From Phyllobacterium sp. 21LDTY02-6 (GTDB taxonomy: Bacteria; Pseudomonadota; Alphaproteobacteria; Rhizobiales; Rhizobiaceae), in assembly GCF_023554255.2 (NCBI RefSeq), contig NZ_JAMJWD020000001.1:960755-1024754 (forward strand): a DNA stretch of 64,000 nt, read 5' to 3'. Below are positions 36,528 to 46,052 of this stretch, piece by piece. Position 1 is the first letter of the stretch. Each line of letters opens with the position of its first letter. The notes below the pieces were generated by a model that was not told where the DNA came from, ran no database searches, and saw nothing but the letters and a program-made list of their open reading frames with translations. The position numbers were made by a program, and so were the translations under genes.

Positions 36528-36860
36528 ATGGCCGCTCCATTTGACGCATTGAACCAGAAGGGCCGGGACGTCCTCGATACGGCGATGACCAGCCTCGGCG
36601 CGGTGTCGCAGGGGCTCCAGACCATTGCCAGCGAAGCCGCCGACTATTCGCGGAAATCCGTCGAGGAAAGCTCCGCCCTGATGCAGAAGCTGGCTTCGAT
36701 CAAATCGCCGGAGCAGGCGCTGGAGACCCAGCACGATTTTGCCCGCCGCGCCTACGAATCCTTTGTCGGGCAGGCCACCCGTTTCAGCGAACTCTATGCT
36801 GAGTTGGCCAGGGAAGCCTACCGGCCCTACGAGGTTGCAGTTGCACGCGTGCCGAAATAG
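36528..36860 (+). CDS. phasin family protein
   Basis: The 110-residue, mostly helical protein starts MAAPFDALNQKGRDVLDTAM and shows the phasin_2 features (ASEAADYSRKSVEESSALMQKL, and FARRAYESFVGQATRFSELY; key parts YSRKSVE and FVGQATRFSELY). Phasins coat polyhydroxybutyrate granules, although some alphaproteobacterial members have other roles. I chose the ATG at 36528 because AGAGG sits eight bases upstream; the ATG at 36522 is too close. A promoter with a palindrome precedes it and a terminator follows, so it is a single-gene unit. Confidence 0.88.
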   Translation: MAAPFDALNQKGRDVLDTAMTSLGAVSQGLQTIASEAADYSRKSVEESSALMQKLASIKSPEQALETQHDFARRAYESFVGQATRFSELYAELAREAYRPYEVAVARVPK

Positions 36861-36888
36861 CTTTCGCCTTAAGGGCGGAAGGGCGCGA

Positions 36889-36924
36889 GGGGCCGGCTTG
36901 CACCAGCAAGCGGGCCCTTTTTTA
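36889..36924 (+). terminator. Rho-independent terminator of the phasin gene
   Basis: The stem GGGCC-G-GCTTGC pairs with GCAAGC-G-GGCCC around an ACCA loop, followed by six T residues (36918-36923). It lies 29 bases after the phasin stop codon. Confidence 0.85.
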
Positions 36925-37064
36925 CGTTGCAGGTATCAATTTGCCGCCGGGACGCCAACTTGATCTTGCAAGCTTGAAGATAGGGCTTAAAATTTGGTTG
37001 TTGCGACCTACATAGATTGCATGGAGCGACACAAAGGCACAATTCATATGCGGGCATGGAAGAG

Positions 37065-37418
37065 ATGACTACGTTTTCACCCAGAATGCAGGATGAGGAC
37101 AAGAGCGGGGGTAACGGACCGGGCAGGGGCACTGCCGTTATCACGCGAACCAAACCCAAGCTCAAGAAGCCCAGCCTTTATCGAGTGTTGATCCTGAATG
37201 ACGATTACACACCCATGGAATTCGTCATTCATGTGCTGGAACGCTTCTTCCAGAAGAACAAGGAGGATGCCACGCGGATTATGCTTCATGTGCATAATCA
37301 CGGGGTCGGGGAGTGCGGTGTCTTTACCTATGAGGTTGCGGAGTCCAAGATGACGCAAGTCATGGACTATTCGCGGCAAAACCAACATCCGCTGCAATGC
37401 GTGATGGAGAAAAAGTGA
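37065..37418 (+). CDS. clpS: ATP-dependent Clp protease adaptor ClpS
   Basis: ClpS delivers N-degron substrates to ClpA. The core domain has [21 protein letters not shown] ([11 protein letters not shown] is the family signature), the [21 protein letters not shown] region that forms the N-degron pocket, and the C-terminal HPLQCVMEK. The true start is unclear: ATG 37065 gives 117 residues, ATG 37056 gives 120, and ATG 37086 (MQDEDKSGG) gives the length I remember for related ClpS proteins. clpA follows after six bases, so the two form an operon. Confidence 0.96.
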   Translation: MTTFSPRMQDEDKSGGNGPGRGTAVITRTKPKLKKPSLYRVLILNDDYTPMEFVIHVLERFFQKNKEDATRIMLHVHNHGVGECGVFTYEVAESKMTQVMDYSRQNQHPLQCVMEKK

Positions 37419-37424
37419 GGTTTC

Positions 37425-39896
37425 ATGCCATCTTTCTCACCCAGTCTTGAGCGGGCCCTTCACCAGGCATTGACGATCGCCAATGAGCATCACCACGAAT
37501 ATGCAACGCTGGAACACCTCCTGCTTGCATTGATCGATGATCAGGATGCGAGCAGCGTCATGCGTGCCTGCAATGTCGATCTCGTGCAACTGACCCGCAC
37601 GGTGACCGACTATGTCGATCATGAGCTCGACAATCTGGTGACGGGCTATGACGAGGACTCCAAGCCTACCGCCGCGTTTCAGCGCGTTATCCAGCGCGCC
37701 GTCATTCACGTCCAGTCCTCCAACCGCGAGGAAGTGACGGGCGCCAATGTTCTCGTGGCGATCTTTGCCGAACGGGAGAGCCATGCCGCGTTCTTCCTGC
37801 AGGAACAGCAGATGACGCGCTATGATGCGGTCAACTACATTTCGCACGGGATTTCCAAGCGTCCCGGCATGTCGGAGCCGCGCACGCCGCTCGGCGCTGC
37901 CGAAAACGGCAATGACGACAGCCATTCCGCGGATAGCGAAGAGGCCACGAAAAAGAAGCAGGACGCGCTGTCGGCCTATTGCATCAATCTGAACGACCGC
38001 GCGCGCAATGGCCGGATCGATCCGCTGATCGGCCGCGACCAGGAAATCAGCCGTACGATTCAGATCCTTTGCCGCCGTTCCAAGAACAACCCGCTCTATG
38101 TGGGGGATCCGGGCGTCGGCAAGACCGCGATCGCCGAGGGATTGGCAAAGCGCATCGTCGAGCGCAAGGTGCCTGCCGTGTTGCAGGATGCGACCGTGTT
38201 TTCGCTCGACATGGGCACGCTTCTGGCCGGAACCCGCTATCGCGGCGATTTCGAAGAGCGCCTGAAACAGGTCATCAAGGAGCTCGAGGAATATCCGGGC
38301 GCGATCCTGTTCATCGACGAGATCCACACCATCATCGGCGCGGGCGCAACGTCCGGCGGCGCGATGGATGCCTCGAACCTCTTGAAGCCGGCGCTTTCAT
38401 CAGGTGCAATTCGTTGCATTGGATCAACGACTTACAAGGAGTTCCGCCAGTTCTTCGAGAAGGACAGGGCGCTTGTTCGCCGCTTCCAGAAAATCGATGT
38501 CAACGAGCCTTCGATCCCGGATACGATCGAGATCATGAAGGGGCTGCGGCCTTATTTCGAGGACTTCCACAAGGTGAAATACACGGTGGAAGCGATCAAA
38601 TCGGCCGTCGAGCTTTCGGCGCGCTACATCAATGACCGGAAGCTGCCCGACAAGGCTATCGACGTGATCGACGAGACCGGCGCAAGCCAGATGCTGCTGC
38701 CGGAGTCCAAGCGCAAGAAGTCGATCGGCGTGAAGGAGATCGAAGCGACCATCGCCACCATGGCGCGGATTCCGCCGAAGACGGTTTCCAAGGATGACGA
38801 GGCGGTGCTTTCCAATCTCGAGGCCGAGCTGAAGCGCGTGGTCTATGGACAGGATCTCGCCATCGAGGCGCTGTCGTCCTCGATCAAGCTTGCCCGTGCC
38901 GGCCTGCGCGAGCCCGAAAAGCCGATCGGTTCCTACCTGTTCTCCGGCCCCACGGGCGTCGGCAAGACGGAGGTTGCCAAGCAGCTTGCGGCCTCGCTCG
39001 GGGTCGAACTGCTGCGGTTCGACATGTCGGAATATATGGAGCGTCACACCGTTTCGCGGTTGCTCGGCGCGCCTCCCGGCTATGTCGGCTTCGACCAGGG
39101 CGGACTTCTGACCGATGGCGTCGACCAGCATCCGCATTGCGTGCTGCTGCTGGACGAGATCGAAAAGGCCCATCCGGACCTGTTCAACATCCTGTTGCAG
39201 GTCATGGATCATGGCAAGCTGACCGACCATAACGGCAAGCAGATCGATTTCCGCAACGTCATCCTGATCATGACGACCAATGCGGGCGCGTCCGACATGG
39301 CCCGCTCCGCCATAGGTTTTGGTTCGTCGCGGCGCGAAGGCGATGACATGGAGGCGATCAACCGCCTGTTCACGCCGGAGTTCCGCAACCGTCTCGACGC
39401 GATCATTCCGTTCGGCCCGCTGCCGGTTCCTGTCATCCACCAGGTGGTGCAGAAGTTCGTCATCCAGCTCGAAGCGCAACTGGCGGATCGCGGCGTCACC
39501 TTCGACCTGCAGCCCGAGGCGATCGCATGGCTGGCCGAGAAGGGCTATGATGACCGGATGGGTGCGCGGCCGCTGGCCCGCGTCATCCAGGAACACATCA
39601 AGAAGCCGCTTGCGGACGAGGTCCTGTTCGGCAAGCTGCGCAAGGGCGGAACGGTACGGGTTTCCGTCGCCGGGAAGGCGGATGGTGCTCGCGGTCTCGT
39701 CCTCGACTATGTCGCCGACGAGGTGGTGGTAAAGCCGAAGAAGGAAATCCCCGCCGACAAGAAGCCATTGGCGCGCAAGAAGCCGGTGGCGAAAAAGCCG
39801 GTGCTGGAAAAGGCTTCGGCCGGCGGTGATGGAGGCGAGAGCATCTCTGCTCCCGCACCCAAGGCCTCGGTTCCAAAGGTGCCACGCAAGAAATGA
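37425..39896 (+). CDS. clpA: ATP-dependent Clp protease ATP-binding subunit ClpA
   Basis: The 823-residue AAA+ unfoldase has the ClpA N-domain (residues 1-~145; [26 protein letters not shown] begins it), a first ATPase module with Walker A GDPGVGKT (about residue 228) and a second with GPTGVGKT (about residue 508), followed by a Clp_N/D2-small domain ([14 protein letters not shown]). The C-terminus has an unusual lysine/alanine-rich tail of about 60 residues ([12 protein letters not shown]). It works with ClpP, not encoded here, and with ClpS. A strong terminator follows. Confidence 0.98.
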   Translation: MPSFSPSLERALHQALTIANEHHHEYATLEHLLLALIDDQDASSVMRACNVDLVQLTRTVTDYVDHELDNLVTGYDEDSKPTAAFQRVIQRAVIHVQSSNREEVTGANVLVAIFAERESHAAFFLQEQQMTRYDAVNYISHGISKRPGMSEPRTPLGAAENGNDDSHSADSEEATKKKQDALSAYCINLNDRARNGRIDPLIGRDQEISRTIQILCRRSKNNPLYVGDPGVGKTAIAEGLAKRIVERKVPAVLQDATVFSLDMGTLLAGTRYRGDFEERLKQVIKELEEYPGAILFIDEIHTIIGAGATSGGAMDASNLLKPALSSGAIRCIGSTTYKEFRQFFEKDRALVRRFQKIDVNEPSIPDTIEIMKGLRPYFEDFHKVKYTVEAIKSAVELSARYINDRKLPDKAIDVIDETGASQMLLPESKRKKSIGVKEIEATIATMARIPPKTVSKDDEAVLSNLEAELKRVVYGQDLAIEALSSSIKLARAGLREPEKPIGSYLFSGPTGVGKTEVAKQLAASLGVELLRFDMSEYMERHTVSRLLGAPPGYVGFDQGGLLTDGVDQHPHCVLLLDEIEKAHPDLFNILLQVMDHGKLTDHNGKQIDFRNVILIMTTNAGASDMARSAIGFGSSRREGDDMEAINRLFTPEFRNRLDAIIPFGPLPVPVIHQVVQKFVIQLEAQLADRGVTFDLQPEAIAWLAEKGYDDRMGARPLARVIQEHIKKPLADEVLFGKLRKGGTVRVSVAGKADGARGLVLDYVADEVVVKPKKEIPADKKPLARKKPVAKKPVLEKASAGGDGGESISAPAPKASVPKVPRKK

Positions 39897-39897
39897 T

Positions 39898-39926
39898 GAA
39901 AAGGCCGCCTCCGGGCGGCCTTTTTC
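39898..39926 (+). terminator. Rho-independent terminator of clpA
   Basis: GGCCGCC (39903-39909), loop TCCG, GGCGGCC (39914-39920) with AAAA before and TTTTT after (39921-39925): a textbook terminator immediately after the clpA stop. Confidence 0.93.
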
Positions 39927-39961
39927 TTGAAGGGCGGTCGTCTTGGGTCTATCGATTGTGC

Positions 39962-40708
39962 ATGGCTGATTCCGGACCATCCCTTCCAGTCGAGTCGCGA
40001 ACAAAGCTCTCCTGGTTTCTTTCAGGCGCCGCACTTACCGGCAGTATCCCCGCTCTCATTCTGATGACGGCCCATGTCGGCTTTGCGGGGTTTGCCAGCG
40101 AGAACGGCCTGCCCATGATCCAGGCTGCTTTCATGGTGGCGGCGATCTGGGCCCTGCCGGCCAATATCGTTCTCATCGGCGCGATCGCGGGCGATTATTC
40201 CATTGTCGCGGCGGCGATCGCGGTCGGCCTGTCCTCGATCCGGCTCATGCCCATGGTGGCCGCGTTCGTGCCGGAGATTCGCGGCCCGAATACGCGCCGG
40301 ATTTCCCTGCTGCTCCTGTCGCATTTCATCGCGATCACCGCCTGGGTGATAGGAATGGAACGCTTGAAGAACGTGCCGGCAGAGATGCGCGTGGTGTTCT
40401 TCGCCGGTATCGGCATCACGCTCACCACGGCCAATACGCTTGTGGTGGCGCTGGTCTACCTGCTTTCGGCGAGCTTCCCGCCGCTCGTCTTCGCCTGCCT
40501 CTTCTTTCTTACGCCGATGTATTTCCTCGCCTCGCTCTGGGGCTCGGCGCGCGACCGTTCCATCCATGTGGCGATGGTGTCGGGCCTCATCCTGTTTCCG
40601 GCAATCCATGCCGTTGCGCCGGCCTACGACCTGCTTTTGACCGGGGCGATCGGCGGGCTCGTGACCATGGCTTATGTGCGCTGGTCAAAGGGAAGGGCGG
40701 CGACGTGA
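39962..40708 (+). CDS. azlC: AzlC family branched-chain amino acid exporter subunit
   Basis: The 248-residue membrane protein has the AzlC order: a helix with GSIPALILMTAHVGFAGFA, AAIWALPANIVLIGAI, and the conserved ALSSxRLMPM-like segment GLSSIRLMPMVAAFVPEIRG, with about seven helices in all. AzlC-AzlD pairs export branched-chain amino acids or analogues. I chose the ATG at 39962. It overlaps the next gene by four bases (GTGA), as usual for the pair. Confidence 0.85.
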   Translation: MADSGPSLPVESRTKLSWFLSGAALTGSIPALILMTAHVGFAGFASENGLPMIQAAFMVAAIWALPANIVLIGAIAGDYSIVAAAIAVGLSSIRLMPMVAAFVPEIRGPNTRRISLLLLSHFIAITAWVIGMERLKNVPAEMRVVFFAGIGITLTTANTLVVALVYLLSASFPPLVFACLFFLTPMYFLASLWGSARDRSIHVAMVSGLILFPAIHAVAPAYDLLLTGAIGGLVTMAYVRWSKGRAAT

Positions 40709-41049
40709 CCTGGCATAGTCTTACCACCTGGTGGTGGCCCTATCTCTTCATTCTTCTGGCGGGGTGGCTGCCGACCGATATATGGCGCTTTCTCGGCGTG
40801 CTCATCGGCGGCCGCGTCAGCGAAGATTCGGAGGCGCTGGTGGCGGTGCGTGCCGTGGCGACGGCGCTGGTGGCCGGCGTGATCGCACAGCTCGTCCTCT
40901 ATCCAAGTGGCGCCCTGGCGGAATCGGCTCTGTCATTGCGACTGGCGGCCGCAGCCGCCGGCTTCTGCGGCTATCTCTATCTCGGGCGGCGCGTCATTGT
41001 CGGCGTCCTCATCGGCGAGGCCATTCTGGTGGCCGGGCTGCTGCTTTAA
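40705..41049 (+). CDS. azlD: AzlD family branched-chain amino acid exporter subunit
   Basis: The 114-residue product has three or four hydrophobic helices (about 10-35, 50-68, 80-95, 98-114) and the AzlD-like WLPTDIWRFLGVLIGGRVSEDSEAL. It is the small partner of the AzlC-type protein encoded upstream, and starts with GTG overlapping its stop. It converges with the HIT gene after 16 bases. Confidence 0.82.
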   Translation: MTWHSLTTWWWPYLFILLAGWLPTDIWRFLGVLIGGRVSEDSEALVAVRAVATALVAGVIAQLVLYPSGALAESALSLRLAAAAAGFCGYLYLGRRVIVGVLIGEAILVAGLLL

Positions 41050-41065
41050 GGTCGCTTGCCCCCGG

Positions 41066-41500
41066 TCAGCCGGCCGCGCCAAGTGCGTCGCGGATCTTCT
41101 GCGCATTGTCGGCAAGGATCGCCGGATCTTCCATCTTGTCCGAATGGCGCTTGAGCTCGACATTCTCGAAGCGCGGGATGACGTGGAAATGGAGATGGAA
41201 TACGGTCTGGCCGGCCGGCGCTTCGTTGAACTGCATGATCACCACGCCATCGGCATCGAAGGCCTTGACCACCGCTCTGGCGAGCTTCTGCGTCGTCGCC
41301 ATGATGGCGGCAAGATCGCCGGGATTTGCATCGAGAAGATTGCGGCTCGGGGCCTTGGGCAGCACGAGGCAATGGCCCTTGCCCTGGGGCATGACGTCCA
41401 TGATGGCGACCGTCTTGTCATCCTCATAAAGCTTGTGGGACGAAATCTCGCCTTTCAGTATCTTCGCGAAGATATTGCTGTCGTCATAGGGCTTTGTCAT
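41066..41500 (-). CDS. HIT family protein (histidine triad hydrolase)
   Basis: The 144-residue protein has the complete histidine triad FHLHFHVIPRF (HxHxHx) near residue 95, and the N-terminal ILKGEISSHKLYEDD typical of HinT-like nucleotide hydrolases that act on AMP-lysine or phosphoramidates. It lies 69 bases downstream of the FemAB-like gene in a four-gene minus-strand unit, with which it may share transcription, though it has its own unrelated function in most genomes. Confidence 0.94.
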   Translation of the reverse strand: MTKPYDDSNIFAKILKGEISSHKLYEDDKTVAIMDVMPQGKGHCLVLPKAPSRNLLDANPGDLAAIMATTQKLARAVVKAFDADGVVIMQFNEAPAGQTVFHLHFHVIPRFENVELKRHSDKMEDPAILADNAQKIRDALGAAG

Positions 41501-41569
41501 GCGATTTCCTCATTTCGGTCGAGGCAGGAATTTGCCGTCCGGCGCCAGGCCAGTCAACAGCCGTCACGC

Positions 41570-42754
41570 TCATTGTTCCTGTTTTCTGAAGGGCGAATGC
41601 TCGTTCAGCAACTCGCTCATATGGGCGACGTCGGCACGTTCATGCTCGAGATAGTCGCTCACGGCGCGCCGCAAGCCTTCATGTTCGATGTAATGCACCG
41701 AATGGGTGGTGACGGGCAGGTAGCCGCGCGCGAGCTTGTGTTCGCCCTGTGCTCCGGCCTCGACCACGCGCAGCCTGCGCTCGAGGGCGAAATCGATCGC
41801 CTGGTGGTAGCAGACCTCGAAATGCAGGAAGCGATGATCTTCGATGCACCCCCAGTTCCTGCCGAAGAGCCGGTCGGAACCGATGAAATTGATGGCTCCG
41901 GCTATGTAGCGGCCGTTGCGGCGGGCCATGACGAGGAGGATGTCGTCCGGCATCCGCTCGCCGATAAGCGCGTAGAACCGCCGGTTCAGGTAGGGGCGGC
42001 CCCATTTCCGGCTGCCCGTATCCATGTAGAAGGCATAGAAATCGTCCCAGACCTTCTCCGTCAGGTCGGCGCCGGTGAGGCGATCGATCTCGATGTCGTC
42101 GGCAAGCGCTTCGCGCCGTTCGCGCCTGAGCGCCTTGCGTTTGCGTGACGCCAGTCCTTCGAGGAACTCCTCGTAGTCGGCATAGCCCTCGTTGAAGAAG
42201 TGGAACTGCTGGTCGGTCCGGTGCAGGAAGCCCTGGTCGGTGAAGGCGGGCAGGTCGGCATCATTGACGAATGTGGCGTGGGCCGACGAGACGCCGAGGC
42301 GCCGCGTCAATTGCTGAAGCCCGTTCACCAGGGCATAGCGCACTGCCGGCGCATCGACGCTCCTGTCGACAAGCAGGCGCGGACCGGTCGCGGGGGTGAA
42401 AGGGATGCTCGCCTGCAATTTCGGATAATAGCGGCCGCCGGCGCGCTCGAACGCATCGGCCCAGCCATGGTCGAATACATATTCGCCCTGGCTGTGGCTC
42501 TTCAGATAGCACGGCATCGCGCCCAGCAAACTGCCGTCGGGCGATTCGAGGCGCAGGAACTGCGGCAACCAGCCGGCCTTTGCCGCCACGCAGCCCGAAT
42601 CCTCGAGAGAGGAGAGGAAGGCGTGCGACAGGAAAGGATTGTAATCCGCCGCCTGCCGGGAGGTTCCGGTGAGCTTCGACCATTCATCCCTCGTGAATGC
42701 GCCGACGCCTTCGCAGACCCGCAAAGTAAATTCGCCACGATCATTATGGGGCAT
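41570..42754 (-). CDS. GNAT/FemAB-like acyltransferase (DUF482, COG3146)
   Basis: This 394-residue cytoplasmic protein has the DUF482 features: YNPFLSHAFLSSLEDSG near the N-terminus, YLKSHSQGEYVFDHGWADAF, YPKLQASIPFTPATGPRLL, and NWGCIEDHRFLHFEVCYHQAIDFA near the C-terminus, all in family order. The fold is of the GNAT/FemAB type, suggesting transfer of an amino acid or acyl group from a tRNA or CoA donor; the substrate is unknown. I chose ATG 42754 because GGGAAG lies nine bases upstream; ATG 42760 and TTG 42763 are also in frame. Confidence 0.88.
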   Translation of the reverse strand: MPHNDRGEFTLRVCEGVGAFTRDEWSKLTGTSRQAADYNPFLSHAFLSSLEDSGCVAAKAGWLPQFLRLESPDGSLLGAMPCYLKSHSQGEYVFDHGWADAFERAGGRYYPKLQASIPFTPATGPRLLVDRSVDAPAVRYALVNGLQQLTRRLGVSSAHATFVNDADLPAFTDQGFLHRTDQQFHFFNEGYADYEEFLEGLASRKRKALRRERREALADDIEIDRLTGADLTEKVWDDFYAFYMDTGSRKWGRPYLNRRFYALIGERMPDDILLVMARRNGRYIAGAINFIGSDRLFGRNWGCIEDHRFLHFEVCYHQAIDFALERRLRVVEAGAQGEHKLARGYLPVTTHSVHYIEHEGLRRAVSDYLEHERADVAHMSELLNEHSPFRKQEQ

Positions 42755-42838
42755 GTGCATCAACTTCCCGGCTGGGTCCGCGATTGGATCATCTGTCTCC
42801 AGTTAGGCCATTCCGCCGGCGATACAAGAGGCTGGGCC

Positions 42839-43555
42839 TCAGCCGCGCGGATCGAATCCCTCGAAGGTGATCTGATCGACCACGGCATCGCTTTTTCTCT
42901 TGTCTTCCGCACTTCTGACCGTCCAGGAAATGACCGGCAGGCCGAGCTTCTTCCTGACAGTATCGACAAAGCGATTTTCCAGATGATGCACATTATAGGA
43001 GACGAAGTCGATATTGTACGCGAGCATGGAAAAATGGGCTTCCATATCCGCATCCTTTACGCCTTCCGCCGTCAATCCGGCGGCAATTCCGGGCGCATCG
43101 CCGGCAAAGCGCCGTATCAGGTGATGATCGAAGGACATGATCGCCGCCTCGCCGGCATAGGCGGAAAGCGCATCCGCCACAGCGCGCACGAGGCCATCGT
43201 CGCGCCCCTCGATGCCCTTCAGTTCGATGACGACGGGGACGCGCCCGGCGACGAGACCGAGCATTTCCGGCAGCGTCGGTATGTGATCGTCCGTGCCGCC
43301 GATCTTGGTCTCCCGCGCTGTCTCGGCCGATAGATGGTCTATGTCGCCATCCTGGCCGGTTAGGCGCTTCAGGCTGCCATCGTGGAAGACCAGCACGCTG
43401 CCGTCGCTGCCGAGATGAACGTCGCACTCGATGGCGAAGCCGGCGCTCGCCGCAGCCTCGAAGGCGGACAGCGTGTTTTCCCACCGCATCCTGTTCAGGT
43501 CGTGCAGGCCGCGATGGGCGATCGGTCTTTCTGTCAGCCAGGCTGCGGATGGCAT
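42839..43555 (-). CDS. glycerophosphodiester phosphodiesterase family protein
   Basis: The 238-residue TIM-barrel enzyme has the GDPD motifs IAHRGLHDLNRMRWENTLSAF (HRG and the ENT motif), IECDVHLGSDGSVLVFHDGSL (ExD and HD) and a VIELKGIE segment binding metal. It hydrolyses glycerophosphodiesters such as glycerophosphocholine to glycerol 3-phosphate. No signal peptide, so it is cytoplasmic (UgpQ-like). The ATG at 43555 follows the RidA stop by one base: clear coupling. Confidence 0.94.
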   Translation of the reverse strand: MPSAAWLTERPIAHRGLHDLNRMRWENTLSAFEAAASAGFAIECDVHLGSDGSVLVFHDGSLKRLTGQDGDIDHLSAETARETKIGGTDDHIPTLPEMLGLVAGRVPVVIELKGIEGRDDGLVRAVADALSAYAGEAAIMSFDHHLIRRFAGDAPGIAAGLTAEGVKDADMEAHFSMLAYNIDFVSYNVHHLENRFVDTVRKKLGLPVISWTVRSAEDKRKSDAVVDQITFEGFDPRG

Positions 43556-43556
43556 C

Positions 43557-44021
43557 TCAGCGGACCTCTATGATGGCTTCGATTTCGACCGGGGCATTGA
43601 GCGGCAGCGCGGCCGTGCCGACGGCGGAGCGGGCATGGCGCCCGGCATCGCCGAGCACCTCGACAAGGAAATCCGAAGCGCCGTTGGTGACGAGGTGCTG
43701 CTGGGTGAAATCGGGCTTCGAGGCGACGAACGAGGTCAGCTTGACGATACGCACGATGCGTTCGAGATCGCCGAGGGCAGCCTTGGCCTGTGCCAGGATG
43801 TTGATCGCGCAGGCCCGGGCGCATTCCTGGCCCTGTTCCACCGTCACTTCGCCGCCGAGCAGGCCGGTGTGCACCAGCTTGCCGTCCAGGAGCGGCAATT
43901 GGCCCGAAGTGACAAGCAGCGATCCGCTCTGGACGAAAGGCACGTAATTGGCGGCCGGCGCGGCGGCGACCGGCAGGGTGACGCCCATCTGCTGCAGGCG
44001 TGTCTCGATATTGTTGCTCAT
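43557..44021 (-). CDS. RidA family protein
   Basis: The 154-residue protein belongs to the RidA/YjgF family of enamine/imine deaminases, which remove reactive intermediates from PLP enzymes: VTSGQLPLLDGKLVHTGLLGG, an INILAQAKAALGDLERIVRIVKLT helix, and RSAVGTAALPLNAPVEIEAI (the arginine of RSAVG corresponds to the catalytic RxxV position). It is the first gene of the minus-strand unit RidA-GDPD-FemAB-like-HIT. The extra N-terminal residues place it in the longer RidA subgroup common in Hyphomicrobiales. Confidence 0.93.
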   Translation of the reverse strand: MSNNIETRLQQMGVTLPVAAAPAANYVPFVQSGSLLVTSGQLPLLDGKLVHTGLLGGEVTVEQGQECARACAINILAQAKAALGDLERIVRIVKLTSFVASKPDFTQQHLVTNGASDFLVEVLGDAGRHARSAVGTAALPLNAPVEIEAIIEVR

Positions 44022-44135
44022 GCTGAAGGTCCTTCTTTCGGAATCGCAAGGGATTGTGAACGAAGTTGCGATTTTTGCCTCGCTTCCGCCAAGAGTTTTT
44101 TTAATATGACCGCTCGAATATGGAGAATCTTGCCG

Positions 44136-44954
44136 ATGCGTCTAATATCAGTGGTTGTTTTGGGGTTTGGCGTCATCGGTTTGACGGGCGGGGCAGAGGC
44201 GGCGAGCACCGCCATGCTGACGCCGCATCGGGCGATCTACGATCTGAAGCTCGACAATGCGCTGGACAGCAGCGGCATCACCGCCCTGACCGGCCGCATG
44301 GTCTATGAGTTCAACGGCTCCGATTGCGAGGGCTATACGACCAATTTCCGCTTTGTCACCCGCGTCGACATGGAAGAGCAGCCGCAAAGGGTGACCGACC
44401 AGCAGACGACGACCTTCGAGACGGCCAATGGCGAGAAGTTCCGTTTCGTCAACAAGACCTTCGTCGACCAGAACCTGACCAAGGAAGTGCGCGGCGACGC
44501 GGCGCTGCTGAAGGACAAGACCGAGGTGAAGCTGACCAAGCCGACGGAGAGCAAGGAAGATCTCGACCTTTCGCAGTTTCCGACGCGCCATATGCAGCAA
44601 TTGATCGAAAAGGCCATGGCCGGGGAAGTTCTCTACCAGACCAAGCTTTTCGACGGTTCGGAGGATGCCAACAAGATCATGGCGACCACTGTCGTCATCG
44701 GCAAATCCGGCATCACCAAGGATGATGACGAACTGAAGAATATGGGGCCCCTGGCCAAGGAAGCGACCTGGCCCGTGTCGATCGCTTATTTCGACGACAA
44801 GGAAAGGGGCGAGGGCCTGCCGAGCTATCGCATCAATTTCAAGATGTATGGCAATGGCGTCACGCGCGACCTGAAAATGGACTATGGCGATTTCTCCATG
44901 ACGGGAAAACTCGTCAATCTGCAGCTGTTCGACATGCCGAAGTGCAAGAAATAG
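44136..44954 (+). CDS. eipB: cell envelope integrity protein EipB (DUF1849)
   Basis: The 272-residue protein has a signal peptide (residues 1-22, ending GAEA) and the DUF1849 features HRAIYDLKLD, RMVYEFNGSDCEGY and WPVSIAYFDD. EipB of Brucella is a periplasmic beta-spiral protein needed for envelope integrity; two conserved cysteines forming a disulfide correspond to Cys64 and Cys270 here. I chose the ATG at 44136, which gives a clean signal peptide; GGAG lies about ten bases upstream. It stands alone, upstream of the rpsB block. Confidence 0.93.
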   Translation: MRLISVVVLGFGVIGLTGGAEAASTAMLTPHRAIYDLKLDNALDSSGITALTGRMVYEFNGSDCEGYTTNFRFVTRVDMEEQPQRVTDQQTTTFETANGEKFRFVNKTFVDQNLTKEVRGDAALLKDKTEVKLTKPTESKEDLDLSQFPTRHMQQLIEKAMAGEVLYQTKLFDGSEDANKIMATTVVIGKSGITKDDDELKNMGPLAKEATWPVSIAYFDDKERGEGLPSYRINFKMYGNGVTRDLKMDYGDFSMTGKLVNLQLFDMPKCKK

Positions 44955-45087
44955 GCCCGCTTACGATGAAAGGGCTGGCTTTATGCCGCTGCAGGCTTGC
45001 CTTTGTCCGGATAATCCATTAACAGGCGCAACATTCCACACACGGGATTTGGGTTGGTATCGGGAGAAATCCGATACGGCCTCCGGT

Positions 45088-45103
45088 GGCGGGTTCGCCC
45101 GCC
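45088..45103 (+). promoter_or_regulatory. rpsB leader hairpin with UUCG tetraloop
   Basis: GGCGGG-TTCG-CCCGCC is a perfect six-base stem with a UUCG loop, 40 bases upstream of the rpsB start codon and not followed by a T-run. It may be part of a leader that S2 binds to regulate rpsB-tsf, or simply stabilise the transcript. Confidence 0.5.
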
Positions 45104-45142
45104 TCTTTCCTGTGGAGGTTAAACCGGAAAAGGAAAATAAAG

Positions 45143-45937
45143 ATGGCATTGCCTGATTTCAGCATGCGTCAGCTCCTCGAGGCTGGCGTTCACTTCGGAC
45201 ACCAGACACATCGCTGGAACCCGAAAATGGCTCCATACATCTATGGTGACCGCAACAATATCCACATTCTCGACCTGGCCCAGACCGTTCCTCTGCTGCA
45301 TGTGGCATTGAAGAAGGTATCGGACACGGTTGCCCGCGGCGGCCGCGTTCTCTTCGTCGGCACCAAGCGCCAGGCTTCCGACATCATCGCCGATGCGGCC
45401 ACGCGTTCGGCCCAGTATTACGTCAATGCCCGCTGGCTCGGCGGCATGATGACCAACTGGAAGACGATCTCGAACTCGATCCAGCGTCTGCGCAAGCTCG
45501 ACGAGCTTCTTGCCGGCGATGCACAGGGCTTCACCAAGAAGGAGCGCCTGAACCTCGACCGCGAGCGCGAGAAGCTCAACCGCGCCCTTGGTGGCATCAA
45601 GAACATGGGTTCCACGCCGGACCTGATCTTCATCATCGACACCAACAAGGAAGCAATCGCGATCCAGGAAGCCAAGCGTCTCGGCATTCCGGTCGTCGCC
45701 GTGATCGATTCGAACTGCGATCCGGACGAGATCGATTTCCCGATCCCCGGCAATGACGATGCTTCGCGTGCGATTTCGCTCTATTGCGATCTCATTGCCA
45801 AGGCTGCGCTTGACGGTATCCTGCGCCAGCAGGGCTCGCTCGGCGTTGACGTCGGCGCCCAGGAAGAAGCGCCTGTCGAACCGGCACTCGAAGAAGCGCC
45901 GGCTGCCGAAGCACAGGAGGGTGAAGCCTCCGCATGA
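45143..45937 (+). CDS. rpsB: 30S ribosomal protein S2
   Basis: The 264-residue protein has the S2 signatures [44 protein letters not shown] and [13 protein letters not shown]. The last 25 residues are an acidic, alanine/glutamate-rich tail, common in alphaproteobacterial S2. The start at 45143 has AAAGGAAA upstream. It heads the long rpsB-lpxB gene block and is followed by two hairpins before tsf. Confidence 0.99.
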   Translation: MALPDFSMRQLLEAGVHFGHQTHRWNPKMAPYIYGDRNNIHILDLAQTVPLLHVALKKVSDTVARGGRVLFVGTKRQASDIIADAATRSAQYYVNARWLGGMMTNWKTISNSIQRLRKLDELLAGDAQGFTKKERLNLDREREKLNRALGGIKNMGSTPDLIFIIDTNKEAIAIQEAKRLGIPVVAVIDSNCDPDEIDFPIPGNDDASRAISLYCDLIAKAALDGILRQQGSLGVDVGAQEEAPVEPALEEAPAAEAQEGEASA

Positions 45938-45965
45938 GGCTTCATACACCCGTCGTGAACGGGTG
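45923..45965 (+). promoter_or_regulatory. tandem hairpins at the rpsB-tsf junction
   Basis: GAAGCCTC (45923-45930) and GAGGCTTC (45936-45943) form a perfect eight-base stem around the rpsB stop codon; CACCCGT (45947-45953) and ACGGGTG (45959-45965) form a second perfect stem. No T-run follows either. Their position suggests partial termination or RNA processing that lowers tsf relative to rpsB, or 3'-end protection. Confidence 0.6.
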
Positions 45966-46052
45966 ATCTAAGGATTCCATTGGCGCGCAATGCGCCGCAA
46001 AGTTGGCATGCTGGTCCGCCAGTGTGCCTTCGCTTTGAGAAGAGGCGACACA

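Noticed and set aside
38424-40034. 536-codon minus-strand frame opposite clpA
   Set aside because: Antisense shadow of clpA that also runs through its terminator; no motifs.
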